This document shows, piece after piece, positions 44,420 to 56,910 of a DNA stretch of 64,000 bases. The notes under the pieces are model-generated. The model was not told the origin of the DNA. It did no database searches and saw only the letters and a list, made by a program, of their open reading frames with translations. This stretch comes from Asterella californica. Its lineage: Eukaryota > Streptophyta > Marchantiopsida > Marchantiales > Aytoniaceae. How positions within the stretch are numbered: the first letter of the stretch is position 1; the number at the start of each line of letters is the position of its first letter. The position numbers and the translations under genes were made by a program. The DNA lies in the NCBI GenBank assembly GCA_036924285.1, contig JAYKYS010000008.1:18337001-18401000 (forward strand), written 5' to 3'.

Positions 44420-45980
44420 CATGTAACACAGGGAAATAACCATTGAAGCACGAGTATGACTATAAGTGCTCCGGGTGACCAGAAGACATTGTTTTATGGG
44501 TTTGCTTTCACAGACAAGAGATATTTAACCGTTATGCAAAAAATGACTACCCCTTCATCCTAGTTTGGAATATGTGAAATAAAGAATAAACTTAAAGCTA
44601 TTCATCAGCTTTACATGTTATTAATCATCTCGAAATAAATTACTGAGTATTGACACATAAATTTTAAGATGAAAATGGTAAGGTTTCTTTGAGCAAAAGA
44701 TAAATTCTTTTTGGTACTCAATATGCACTGGGAGGAAAAATAAATATTCTCTTTCTTGCTTTTATACTCGGGATTTAACGAGAAAAATGCTTTGAATCCC
44801 TAAGTTCTCACTCAATCATGGAATCAGAATAGTGAAGATTAAACTGAAAGCCATTCAAGAGTTTTACATTTTGTGATTTGTTTTATATCAATCTGGTTAC
44901 TAGTTACTGAGATCTATGGAGTTTAAAAAGTTTGTAAGGAAGATTTTTGAGAAAAGGATAATCATACTTTTTCTACTTAAATTACAAAAGGAAAAAGCAA
45001 AAAATGATCCGTTTCCTACTTTTATACCGATATTTGTGCTTTAAACAAAAAAAACTCCTGCAGTTAACTGCTTAGATATTATAGCGGAGTTACCACCACG
45101 AAAAAGTGAGACTGCGTGCATGAGCAAGTAAATTATTCAATTTTCGGTGTTGACAGGTGGCACATAATTCTGAAGAGTGTGTAAAAATCATCGAAGGGGA
45201 AGGGGAGTTCATGAAGAGTGTATGAAGAAGTGCATTCTACTTCGGGAAATGTCTCTAGAATATCACTTCCATATAAACGAGAAGAAGCATAAAGCATGAC
45301 ATGCTGCAGAGCACGAAGCAAAGGAAATGTAACTATTTACAGATCTTGGCAGTCGAGGAATGAAAGTTAATAAGAAGAACGAACTTTTTCTTCCTTTCTT
45401 CGTATTTACTCGTCACTCTCTCTCTCTCTCTAGGGAGTGCTGCCGTCTTCTTATCGAATGTCCACCTCGTGGAGGACATGCCTAGAAGGCCTCCATTTAT
45501 GCATGAGATCATTGCAACGTGATGAACGAGGAATGCCATGCCCTGCGAATCAGCAGGAGAAAGAGAAGTTCGGCAACGGAGATCCTTTTCTTTGGCGGGC
45601 TGTTTGCATCCGAGACTTTCCTGTCGATTTATTACAAGATACGTTTAAACAAATAGAGAAGTCGTCAAATTGCAATATGTAGGGAATGGGACTGCTATAA
45701 GCATCAGCAACTGATATAAGGAAAACTTTGTTGATATCAAGAGATAAATTTAGACCTTTGTAACATCCAAGTTATAACTATCGACTCTGATAACTGTCTC
45801 AAAATATAGCTATCGAGTTTGATATATATTTTTTGATTTTTACTGATATCAAGAGATTTTTCTTGATATCAATTCTTGATTGCTGATAGATATGCATACT
45901 TTCCCTCCAAAAAATATGGAATATTTTTGCATGAAGAGAGGATTTTTGGTTTGATTTTCTTCTATTGCAAAAGAAACAGG
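44420..45980. other. No gene recognised
   Basis: AT-rich sequence with a short CT microsatellite near 45417-45432. Small ORFs only. Confidence 0.4.
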
Positions 45981-45989
45981 ATGTTGTGT

Positions 45990-46420
45990 TTACAATAAGA
46001 CTTCAAAGGGGTGAATTTGTATGAGAGCAAGAAAAATAATAGAAGCATGAGAGGATTTTATATAGAATGAAGATAGGGTTCTGATCTTATCAATAGGTTT
46101 GAAGCGAAGAAGCAAGACTACTGGATTTATCCATATATTATCAAAATGTGAATGATATTTAGTTGTGGACTGAGAAAATGCAAGGAAGAAATTATGATCA
46201 CTCATGAAAGAGAGTTTTGTTTGATGGCTGGTGATATTTAGCATATTTATGTTAATGTCACCTATGAGGATTGAATGGATGTTAGTGAACTTATTTATTA
46301 AGGCATGAGATAATTGACTGAGGAATTCAGTAAGAAGCATATGAGGTGATTTATAAAGAACAGTGATACTGAATGCACAACGAGTGTTGATATTAGATTT
46401 GCTAAAATGATTTCTAAGAG
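45990..46420 (-). pseudogene. Endonuclease/exonuclease/phosphatase (EEP) domain relic
   Basis: Minus-strand frame gives FSITVLYKSPHM, then ILIGDININML, FMSDHNFF, and TTKYHSHFDNIWINP. This order (a YKSP strand, a GDxNxDxL-type motif, an FM motif, TT....S..D.IW.N) is typical of the apurinic-type endonuclease carried by LINEs and by some Helitron-group transposons; the enzyme nicks target DNA. The usual GDFN is GDIN here, and only about 110-140 codons survive. No reverse transcriptase or helicase was recognised beside it, so I cannot say which transposon class it came from. Confidence 0.55.
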
Positions 46421-46429
46421 ATTTGATTC

Positions 46430-49000
46430 ATAAATGATAGAGAAATAGTTTTATTATTGTCTGGTATAATAATAACAAGTCTCTACAAGTATTAGTATGG
46501 ATGTAATAGAACTAAATGTTGTCGACAAAATATTTAATAGAGTGCAAATGTTTGATTATCGTTTTGCTTAGACATAAAATATATGAGAGATGTAGTGATC
46601 AGATTTAATATCCTGGAAATATTTTTGGAAGGGATCTTGTGTTTAGGTACTGGATTATTATATATGTAAGTTGTGAGGTGTATGATTGTACGTCATAAAT
46701 AAATAAATTCTATTTTGAGATTTTATTTAAGCGATATATTTCTTGTTCTACTTTCTTATCGACAATAATATGAGGATGTTGAATGAGTTCTAGCAAATGT
46801 AAGTTATGTGAATATGTTCTTCTAGATAATGCTATATATGTTAATCTGTATCGATTATATGTTTAGGAGAGAAATGATCCGTTGTTAAACTTTTGGTCTC
46901 TATCAATAGTTAATTTTTTCAGTGATAGTTAAGACCAAAGGATATGAGAATCCTTAGCATCTCTAAACTGACTTGTGGAGGATCATCGTTGAAATTAGGA
47001 ACCACAAAAGGACACTCTAACATTATCACTTCTCATATCATCACTTTAGACAACGAACCAATGTCAAAAGTGATGGATATAGTGAAGCTTGATATAGAAC
47101 GGATTCAAAAATGAAAGATCCGGAACTCAAATCAAGTCTCCATCCATAAATGTAACTCTCATAGCTCCTCACCTTTCATGTAAGTCCCTAAGAAACACTC
47201 ACAAAACACCACGTAAGAAAAATACCCCCCACGAACCCTTGACCTTCTATTTTATATCCAAATTTGACAAACAAGAGTCACTTCACAAATGTCCAAGAAT
47301 CATTAAGCTATCACGTCTCATTATCGTACGATCTGACATCCTAGATAATCGTAGATGTAGCACATAATATGCTGTCAAATGAGTTACATGAAAAAGTTTA
47401 TGAAACACAAAAAACAACACAATACAAGTTCTATGCTAAATTCACACGTGAGTTGTGTCACAACATGATAACGTGTGTGAGATGAAAGAAGAGGATAACG
47501 CTGATGAGGTACTAGAAAGGATTGGGACTTTGAAAGTTCTCTCACATGCAAAAAAGAAATTGCTACACAAGAATATTTTGGAGAGTACACAAAAACTAGA
47601 GCCATGGTTGAGTTGAGTACATTCAACCAATATCTTTATGTAATACTTAGCATTTATTGCGTTTGCATATCAACTTGAAGGAGTATCATCTGAAAGTAGT
47701 ATGTGAGTTCTCCGTCAAGGAGATGCACATCAAAGTCAAGGATACATATTGTCCATTCTTAACAACATTTATAATTTTTAGAATTGATCATGTGCTTGAC
47801 AGCCAATCTAGATGCCTCCCAAATAAAAAACTGAACTTGCCAGATATAGTACTAAGACATGACTTCAAGACGATTTGGAAAACTGAAGTTTAATGATTTG
47901 ATGATTAATGATTAAGTTTAGTTATTCAGTTTTATCGCTGTAATGGTATAAGTGCTAGACCGGGAGTTTGATGGCACATGAATATATCAGTTTGGATTAA
48001 AAACTATGCTCATTGAAAGTATTTCTCTAGACTGAAAGTATACTCCAATAACCCATATAACCTAGACAAATACATACTCAGTAGCAAAGAAATGTATTAA
48101 TATGTATTAACTTTATATATGTCAACCTCAAATATTCGATCAATTCGTACATGTATTATCATGCATGAGAATGATCGACATAGACGCACGGTCAGATATA
48201 GATATTATTGAGCATTACTTAGTATCTCATCTCTATTATTATCTAAATGTATTGTTTCTCATGAATTGTTCTATCTGTGTACCAAGATATAATTATGTGC
48301 ATACAACCATATAGATGTAAAATTACTTCTTTAAAACTTCAGCAATGCATCTTCTAATACTAGTGTTTGGTGTATGTATAATACATGAGTCGGAAATTTG
48401 AGGAGGAGCAATCACGAGATCATAACATGGCAGTGATCACTTTTGCTGAGTGGATAAGATAATCAGACATCACATGTTTGACGAGACGTTGACAACGGAT
48501 GATGATCTTATTTGTATTTTTATCCCACCTTCATTTAAGTGTAAATCTTACAAGAGGATGATGATATATGAAAATCATTTCCGTGTGCAAGATGCTAATA
48601 GTGATGGGTATACAGCATTTGACTCTGAAGATCTTAATGAATTTTTGAATAACTCTACAGTTCTCTCAATAATCTTTACTTTTTAAAAGTGTTCAGGTCT
48701 CTGCATATAAGGTGAACCCCACATTGCAACGGAGTGCAGAGTTCATTCTGAATGTTCTTCGCAATGTTTTTATTGTAACACTATCATTTGAATCCATAAT
48801 ATTTTGTAGTTTCACTATTTCGTTCATCTCAGAAAAAAACACATCTTGCTCCAAAGCAAATGGCATTTGTGCTCACGTGGAAACTCTCAAAAGCAAATGC
48901 GGACTTATGAACTAAAAACCCAAAGCGGAATAAACAAAAATGAATACGTAGAATCAGCTAAAAAACAAGGACGTCCAAGGTCGTCAAAGTGTAGAACGAG
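46430..49000. other. AT-rich interval, nothing recognised
   Basis: Short ORFs (47384-47626, 47657-47893, 48450-48686) have no recognised motifs. Confidence 0.35.
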
Positions 49001-49019
49001 ATGAACACATCCGAAAGTT

Positions 49020-49200
49020 TTTCTCGTCTAGATGTTTTCTCCTTGCTGTTAGAAATAGGTCAGAGAAAACATGAGAGCAAGTTTTCACTTTCAAAATTCA
49101 AAACCTGTTCTTAACTGTGACAGTGAGACAAAAGTTTAATTACGGACTACTTTGTTGCGAGTTGTTTTTGCGAGTACCTCCGGAGGTACTTGTAGAGTTA
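49020..49200. mobile_element. GAGGTAC-family dispersed repeat, copy C
   Basis: CGTCTAGATGTTTTCTCC, then, at the right end, the perfect 18-bp palindrome AGTACCTCCGGAGGTACT (49173-49190) followed by TGTAGAGTTATCGAGC. Copies A and B carry GGAGGTACTTGTA and GCACCTCCAGAGGTGC at the same place. Confidence 0.5.
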
Positions 49201-49699
49201 TCGAGCCGTGTCCATAATATCCGTCCACGAACGAAAGAATAAACCCCGCGGATGTTAACTTTGACATCCTCTTACTATTATGACATCTACATCAAGCTCT
49301 ATTTCATGCGTAGATGATCTCTTGTAAACATATCATAACATAAGCTAATATACATCCAAAGTGATGTTTAAGAAAATGAACTGGAAAGGACAAAGCGGGG
49401 ATAGGACAGATGCGTGTGAAGGGTCCCAAGGTGAAGAATGGATGAGAAAGGGTTTGAAGTGATTTGGTGTACATGAATATTAACAGAAAAATTAAAGAAT
49501 AGTGCGCAAATACTTACTGCACGGAAGTACAACAAGATCCAAAAAAGATCTATGTGTATATTTAAACATCTAAATTTAATTTATTATATTTAAATAGTCT
49601 TGAGATAGTAATGTATGAACTTTGGGAAGAACGTTGTCGTATTGTACATAGGTCTGTACAGTGAAAAGTAATGCAAAGAGATTTTTTTCTATATTGTGT

Positions 49700-50730
49700 A
49701 AAGGAAGCTGCCCTGCAGCTTAACAAGCTAGGCAAGAGCTAAGCTGGGGCCATGCTTGACAAGCTGCCCCCTAGCTTGGGTTGGAATATCACCCTTGAGG
49801 GAGTCGAAAGACACCAGAATGTAAAGCTCGACGAGGAGAGCGACCTCATGCTTCTAGTTTTGACAGAAAGTGTTTTAAGCAATAGTTAGTACGAGTTTTA
49901 GGCTATGAAATATGTGAAAGAGAGAAATCTGTCGATTCTGGCTCGAGACTCGAACTCAGAATCTGATAGCGTAGGTGTGTAGGTGTTCATGAATATTATA
50001 GTTTTGACTCCTTATTCCTTAAAAACGGAGTTGTGTAGAGAAGTTAGCACAGAAAAGGCTAGTAAAGACTTTACAAGAAGATTTCCTTAGTAAAGCATAT
50101 GTACAGACTGTAAAACCTTTTTGAACAGAACCAAAGGCCATCCCAGTGATAGGGCGCCTGCCTAGGAGGGAAGTGGTCTCAGGATCAATCCCTCCTGGCC
50201 TCTGGTTCCTATTCTGGCATGTTGGCCTCCCGGATGGGAGTCTATGTTGGGTATGCAGCCATGTCCTGTATACTTAGGGGCGGGAGACCGGTATCTCCCT
50301 TAATCGTGGGCTTCCTGGCCTAAGTCTCCGCATGTCATCCTGAATATACTATGGGAGATACCTGGTGCGCATATGGGGAGCTGTAAGCCCTGTGGGGCAG
50401 CCTCATAAGTGTTAGAGCTTCGGCCTACATTGGATGGCTTGTAGTATATTCAGGATGGCATCAAGAGCACAGGAAATTTTTGCTAATTAGTTAAATAAGC
50501 ATCGAGTATGCTTGCGATGGAGAATGAGGTTATGTGAACCTTTATTAGTGTAGGGGTAGAGTTTGTGGAGACAATTGTGAAACTTGTATTAAAAAAGGGC
50601 CAACTTTGTAAATAATGCTCTGTACGCATAAGGACAGCAGGGGGGCAGCTTAAGCTAAGGCCCTGCTTGTGATAAGTGACTGCACTTATAAGGACAGCAG
50701 GGGGGCAGCTTAAGCTGGGGCCTTAACTTT
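49700..50730. repeat. Possible solo LTR or LTR relic with AGCTTAAGC motifs
   Basis: GGACAGCAGGGGGGCAGCTT followed by AAGCT..GGCC occurs at about 50633 and 50692. Related forms (GCTGCCCTGCAGCTTAACAA, GAGCTAAGCTGGGGCC) lie at 49708-49785. The AAGCT(A/G)GG(C)CCC theme resembles the subrepeat starts in the TR-GAG LTR. No flanking duplication found, so the identity is unsettled. Confidence 0.35.
50135..50470 (+). mobile_element. tRNA-derived SINE
   Basis: The first 67 bases resemble a tRNA: AGGCCA at the start pairs with TGGCCT at 50196-50201; CCCAGTGATAGGGCGCCTGC matches the A-box/D-arm region of Ala-type tRNAs; GGATCAATCCC matches the B box. The body that follows contains CATCCTGAATATACTA, whose reverse complement recurs at the end near 50441-50458, giving a large hairpin. 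The end of the element near 50470 is approximate. It would be transcribed by RNA polymerase III and need LINE proteins to move. Confidence 0.7.
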
Positions 50731-50827
50731 TAGATTTAATACTTGCGACGGCTGGAGATCGGGGGACACTTTTCAAGGAGTTTTCTGAGAGAACTGAGGC
50801 GGAAGGAGGAAAAAGGAGCAGAATTAG

Positions 50828-51107
50828 GGATTGAGGAGAGGAGACGCTGAGAAGCTTGGAGGCTGAGTGGGGATCGATTTTTCTGACAGAATTGAGTGGA
50901 TTGAGGAGAGGAGACGCTGAGAAGCTTGGAGGCTGAGTGGGGATCGATTTTTCTGACAGAATTGAGTGGATTGAGGAGAGGAGACGCTGAGAAGCTTGGA
51001 GGCTGAGTGGGGGGCGATTTTTCTGACAGAATTGAGTGGATTGAGGAGAGGAGACGCTGAGAAGCTTGGAGGCTGAGTGAGGATCGATTTTTCTGACAGA
51101 ATTGAGT
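50828..51107. repeat. Four-copy 70-bp minisatellite
   Basis: Units start GGATTGAGGAGAGGAGACGC at 50828, 50898, 50968 and 51038, nearly identical. The unit has no stop in two minus-strand frames and 70 is not a multiple of three, so two overlapping minus-strand ORFs of 138 and 143 codons appear; both are artefacts of the repeat. Confidence 0.9.
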
Positions 51108-51730
51108 AGAGTGAGCAGGGGAGATCGTGAGAGAGGCAAGAAAGTGTTTTGGAGACAAGAACCTCATATGTTACACAGTTTTGAGGTTTGGAAGGAGTAG
51201 AATTGAACGGACAGAGGTGGTTTATTGGAAGGAGATCGTTTTTGATAAGGCTTTGGTTGTCGTAAGATCAAATTCCTTGGAATTTTCAGCTGAGAAGGAC
51301 TTAGGAGAGGAGGAGAGAGATATTTTCTTAACAGTGAAGCAGTTGACGCTGAAATAAAGCTATTTCTACTCCGGAGAGACATATTTGTGTACCTGAGTGC
51401 GTGCTTGAGTGTTTGTTTTGCAATTGGTGGGCACAAGAGGCTGTGTTTTGAGATTTCATCGTCTGCAGCGACCTATTTTCCTTTCTGGTCATTTCTCTTT
51501 GATCTATCACAGTCAGGAGGTCCGCCCTCCCCAAGAAAGACTCTCACCACGACAACGTATAAGCAGTCAGTTCAACTTCTGATAACCAACTCAACTTCTG
51601 AGCTGACCTGACACGTGAACTATGAGAAGAGAAAAAACCTACAAGCGCAGTGAGTTGGAAAGTAACCGTTTCTACTATAAGTAAAATTTTCTATACTAAT
51701 AATAAATTATTTAATAACTTTAGTGTATTA

Positions 51731-51814
51731 CCTAACCTTTCCAAGAAGAAGGGCTGGACATATATTAAAGGGTATGTATAATCACCTCTTCCGAACTCGG
51801 AAGGGGTGAATATA
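51731..51814 (+). repeat. Double-hairpin CCTAACC element, copy 3
   Basis: CCTAACCTTTCCAAG, GAAGGGCTGG, ATATATTAAAGGG, then CCTCTTCCGAACTCGGAAGG and GGTGAATATA. Aligns block by block with 39212-39296. Confidence 0.65.
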
Positions 51815-53671
51815 CATACATAACATGAAGATAAGCTACTATACTTGACGTAAGTATATCAAAATATGATGTTAACTAAAAAATAATAAATCTATCATCA
51901 TCATGAATCTAAATGGAGTACTCCATAATCAATTATTGCGAACTGTGTGTAAACATATAACTACCATATTATAAATCATAAACATATGTCGAATGATAAC
52001 TTCTACATCATAAACGTCTATGCCTTTCGTATAAAGTTGCACTTTAAAAAAACGTGATGTTAGCACTGGAACTATATAACCAAAATAATATTTTTTCATG
52101 TGATCATCGATCTCCATACGCAATATGTGCTCTCTCTAATGTTTGTGTCAATCTCCAATTTTTCTTGTTGACAAATATTGTTTTTCCTCCAAAATGGAAA
52201 AAATATTTCTTGTATGAAAGTCATAGTGAAAAACATCTTAGAAGTGGATAACTTTAAGAATACTCCAAAGAGTTGAACAATAAAATAAGTTTGTTTCTAA
52301 AAGTTGTTAGCCTTTTGACTTCACATGGACTTTTTTTTCTACGACTAGAAAAGAAAAATAATTTAAGAAAATTATCAATATTAGTTCCATTACGAGAAGA
52401 TAACTAAAGGAGGATTATCAACACTAGTTCCACTAGGTTGAATCATACAAAAGTAGAAGACTATAGCTATCAATATTTCAATCTTTTTTTAGTAAAATTT
52501 TGATATTGTATTCGAATTATTTATACAATAATCGAATCATAAAAGTTACAGAAGTTCTAGATAAAACAAGTACAGACTTTGTCAATAACTCCATCTCCAT
52601 GATAGTTTGGCTTCTCGATATTATTTTATGGCCAAACGATGAGATATGATTGTACCATATTTTCATGATAATGTCATTTTATTCTCAAATCCATAATTTT
52701 TTCTACTATCAACTCGAAGTAAAACTTCTGTAAAAATTTGAATTGCAATATATCAAAATCAAAATTTTTTTTCTAACACACTAATGCGACTAATTAACAT
52801 TATTTTGTTTCTGACAGTGAAAAAATAAACTCGTGGAGACAACTTCCATAGTTGTAGAGTTCAATCATTTACCCAAAATATTTTCACATAAATGTTCTCT
52901 CTTACCACTCAATTATATCGAGCTCATTTAATTACATCAAACTTCTCGAACTTTAACAGTATAATTTGTAGAGGTGTACGACAAATCTATAAAATTTTTA
53001 TTTTTTGATCATGGTATTGAACTAGTGAAGCTTACACTTGTTGATGTAGAAACAAAAATCATTTACAAAATGGGAGTAATGACGATGAAAGATCCAAAAA
53101 GAAAAATCGAGTCGTACTTTTGCACTCTTGTACATCATATCTTATATTATTTGTGGAAGCACTACATTTGTCTACTATGACAAAGCATGATAGGACGAAA
53201 GTATTTAAAAATAAAATTTTATTTTTTATAATAAATTTATCTGTTTATTATAAAAATCTATTCTCTTTTAAACATATAATTTATAACTTATGACTGTAAT
53301 GATAGACTTTGTACAACTATCACAATAATTCTACTAGATAAAATACGAGTGAAAATGATCAACACATGTAAATATAAGAATAAGAATATAAAATATATGT
53401 ACTAATAATATGTGTAACATATATATATAAGTTAAATATATGAATGATTAATATATTTGAGTGAAATAAAAATTATGACTAATGACTGAATATAATATGA
53501 ATTAATAGTGTATTTTAAGTTTCTATTACTATTTAAAAGAATGACTACATGTCCTGAACTAAGCGTGGTTTGAGACTGAAATGTTTTAGTCAAATTTAAC
53601 AATTTAACAATTAATATTAAAAATATATTTTAGTAATAAAAGAACGTTGTGCTCCAAACGCTTCCAAATCC

Positions 53672-53703
53672 ATGATCGTCTTGTTAAGTAACAAGACGAT
53701 CAT
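53672..53703. repeat. 32-bp near-perfect palindrome
   Basis: ATGATCGTCTTGTTA, AG, TAACAAGACGATCAT: 15-bp perfect arms around a 2-base centre, in AT-rich surroundings. Confidence 0.95.
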
Positions 53704-54524
53704 CGATTATACCATATTATCCCATTAGTGCATAATCATCATTATATCCATTCAAATGATGAGAAAGTCATCTGGAATAAAACTAAAATTGTATTTCACT
53801 ACATTTTTCATCAACCAATAATCATTGTTTCTTCTAGAATAAATTTCATATGTATATTTTGATCCTACTAAGTAAAGTGATCATCATAATATTTAACTGA
53901 ATTCAAATGATCAGAAAATATCTAGAATAAATCAATATAATTTTATAATTTTGTTCCATTATGTTCCTTGCATCATTCAATATATCATTGTATCTTTTAC
54001 GACACAAACAAATATTTCTTTTCTCAGTAAATATGATGTTAAAATGAATATGATATGTAATAATATAGAGTTTACAATATTTCAATTATTTAATAGATTA
54101 TAGACTTTACAAAATCTTCCAAAATGACTTCCAATATATTACAAATTTACAAATAAATTTTTGATCATATAAATAGTTAAAATAAAAGTGGTATATAAAA
54201 AAAATTTAAATAAAAAATTTAATCGTCAGTATATAAAATTTAAAATTATTCCCTAAGCAGTTGTTCTTAATAATCATAAATAAAAAAGGCCACATCGATA
54301 TTAAATTTCTTTATATCTTTTACTGTTGTTGTATGATTAAATTGTTTCTGTTTTTCTCAACAAAAAATTTTAAAATTTTTTTTTTTTGCTTTCTTAATCA
54401 ACTTACAGAAAGACGAAGTAGTACTTACTTCATCTTTCTTGCTAAACGGTTTACCAAGACTCTTTTCGTTTTTTTATACACTATCAAACCTGAAAATAGA
54501 AGTGATATCGGTAATGTTTATTTC

Positions 54525-54580
54525 AGAGTAGATGTGATCTCGATAAGTTATCAAAAAACACTCGAGATCACATCTACTCT
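54525..54580. repeat. Perfect 19-bp hairpin
   Basis: AGAGTAGATGTGATCTCGA (54525-54543) and its exact reverse complement (54562-54580) are separated by 18 bases. It could be a fold-back relic or a small-RNA precursor; nothing shows transcription. Confidence 0.95.
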
Positions 54581-56153
54581 CATGTTCGAGAGAAATCACG
54601 AATTTAGAGTACAAAATTATAAATGTTGACGTTTTAATTTTCCTTCTTTGTTAATTTTTGCATGAATCGCTAACATCATTTTATTTAACCATTTTAAAAA
54701 TATTAAAATAATAATAAATTCACACTTAAATAAAAGAATTATATTTTTATTTCAAATTAAATGAAGTTTTATATAAAACACGCATACTAGAATACAGAAA
54801 TATATAATCATCTCACGATAAATCAAGTTTTTTATCAAACACATAGATTATAATATCCAATATACTAATCTAAAATAACTGGCATATCCAAAAATAAATA
54901 TAAAACTTAAAAGCTACAAGAACATCATTTTCTTAACTACTGTGCGCGAAGTGTTTTATCCATGGTCTATCAGTGTTTATCTTTTCTATCGCTCCGGTAA
55001 CAATTATCATATCTACATCGCAAACAAGTTGACGGTAGTTTTATCAGTTACTTTTGAGAACACAGTAATAACAATATTTTGTGATTTGTAAACATATAAA
55101 CAATAAAGATTCGTTAGAACTCGCGTGAAATTCATTAATGGAAGGTCGTACTACATCACAAATCTTTATCTAGTTATATCTTTCTCACAACTGTGTAAGC
55201 TCAAGTGGTCAACAAAACAAAAAGTTGAATGACTGTTGAAAAATGCTAACATACTACGGGACACATGTACGTTCTTTTGTGTAACTATCACAAACAACAT
55301 CTCACAGCGAACTCTGATCTTACAACGAAGAGCAAGGTCATAACATTCATCAAGTGCGTGTAGAGCCTGACTAGACATATAGAGTTCTAAAACACAAACA
55401 CACATTGCAACATCACCTTGACCATACACTAAGCTTTCAAAAGATTTAAATCCACCCAAATGAAATTTCGACATCTGACATGAAGTGATCATCTTTTCAC
55501 GACTAATGTTGTAGTACTAATGCCATAGAACTCAGATTATGGTATGAAAATAATTCTCAACTCTAAAAGTCAGATATAATTATAAGTTTGCAAGTGACTA
55601 CTGGAATTGGTATTGTATTTTTTGTCACACACACGATTCGTTAGGTGGATTAGATATCTCATTAACTTTACAAATACACAAAAATTATAAATATATTACA
55701 ATACTGTTTGTCGGACTTATCATCTGATCACCTACTAGAGAGTTTTGTTTACGATACATATTAAAGTTAGCTTATCACAAAGATAACATATCAATATCAA
55801 ACAAGAACTCTCGTGATTCTTGAATTCCAACTCTATAAATCCAAGAAGCGTTATACTTCAAAGTTATGAAAGTTAGGACTCTATTATGATCGGTCTAAAC
55901 TAGAGATAATTAGAAATTTCTTGCAAATACGAAATCACTACCTCAAGAACACATTTTGTCTCAAATCCTACGATCATACGATGTCATCCACGTGATGAGT
56001 AAATGATACACTACATTACGAATGCTATGTATCATTTTTTGGGAGGGGTTCGAGGAACGCTCAACTCGACTCTAACCCGAGGAAAGCATGGTTCCGTATT
56101 TCACGTGGGTCTCAATCGAGATCAGACGGAAGGGGGCGTCGATATCTTTCATC

Positions 56154-56437
56154 TGCTTTATCCTCACGTCTGTTCCATCGACACCTCTTCTGATCTGAGT
56201 TCCGTCTTCAAGGGATTCCATTTCTTTACAAAGAGGGCTCTCTGTAGTGTACCCGTTATGATGTGAGCAAGATTTTTGAGTACTCTCCATCTCCTTGCTT
56301 TATCCTCACGTCTGTTCTATCCACACCTCTCCTGATCTGAGTTCTGTCTTCAAGGGATTCCATTTCTTTACAAAGAGGGCCCTCTGTCGTGTTCCCGTTA
56401 TGATGTGAGCAAGATTTTCGGGTACTCTCCATCTCCT
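56154..56437. repeat. 142-bp tandem duplication
   Basis: Units begin TGCTTTATCCTCACGTCTGT at 56154 and 56296 and end GTACTCTCCATCTCC. They differ by a few substitutions. Minus-strand reading gives a similar peptide in both (KEMESLED, TQIRRGVD), so a coding origin is possible. Confidence 0.85.
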
Positions 56438-56910
56438 GAATATCGCGGTCTAAGTTGGCATTCGCATAGGGATAAATGTTTCACTCGGTGACTTTCTTGT
56501 CTCTCTTTTCCCAAAGAGAGACGGTGGATTCACTCGGGTTGCTGGTCGGATCATTTGGTTTGGATTGGATGGTGGTTGTTACTTTAGGATGCATCTATTG
56601 TTCCCAATTGGCTATGCATTCAGTATTATCAACGCTAATCTGCTTGAAATGTGACAAGTGCTACCTTGTGAGCTATCGACCTTGGAGAGATAATCTGGTG
56701 CCTCTTTGCTCCCACGTCAACCCTCGTTGTTGGAGTCTCTTGAATTTTGGTTTTTAGTTTTTCCTTTTGATGGATGCTGCTTTTGGAGGACTGCCGACCT
56801 TAAAAAAGTAATCGGAAGTCTTTCGTATCATTGAGTACTTTGGCAATTAATGCGGTGCGTCGGTGACGACCATGTGATAAGTCTCTACCATCTGATCCGC
56901 TTTGGTAGCT

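Larger units (their letters stand above)
51830..55980. other. Strongly AT-rich interval without recognised genes
   Basis: No coding sequence recognised. A minus-strand 108-codon ORF at 55166-55492 has balanced composition (contains SFESLVYGQGDVAMCVC and ALHALDECYDLALRC) and may be a relic exon; family unknown. Two notable palindromes are listed separately. Confidence 0.4.

Noticed and set aside
50723..51167. Two overlapping minus-strand ORFs of 138 and 143 codons
   Set aside because: Produced by the 70-bp tandem repeat lacking stops in two frames.
54261..54629. 122-codon plus-strand ORF, Phe/Ile/Lys-rich
   Set aside because: Composition follows the AT-rich DNA, and it runs through the perfect 19-bp hairpin.
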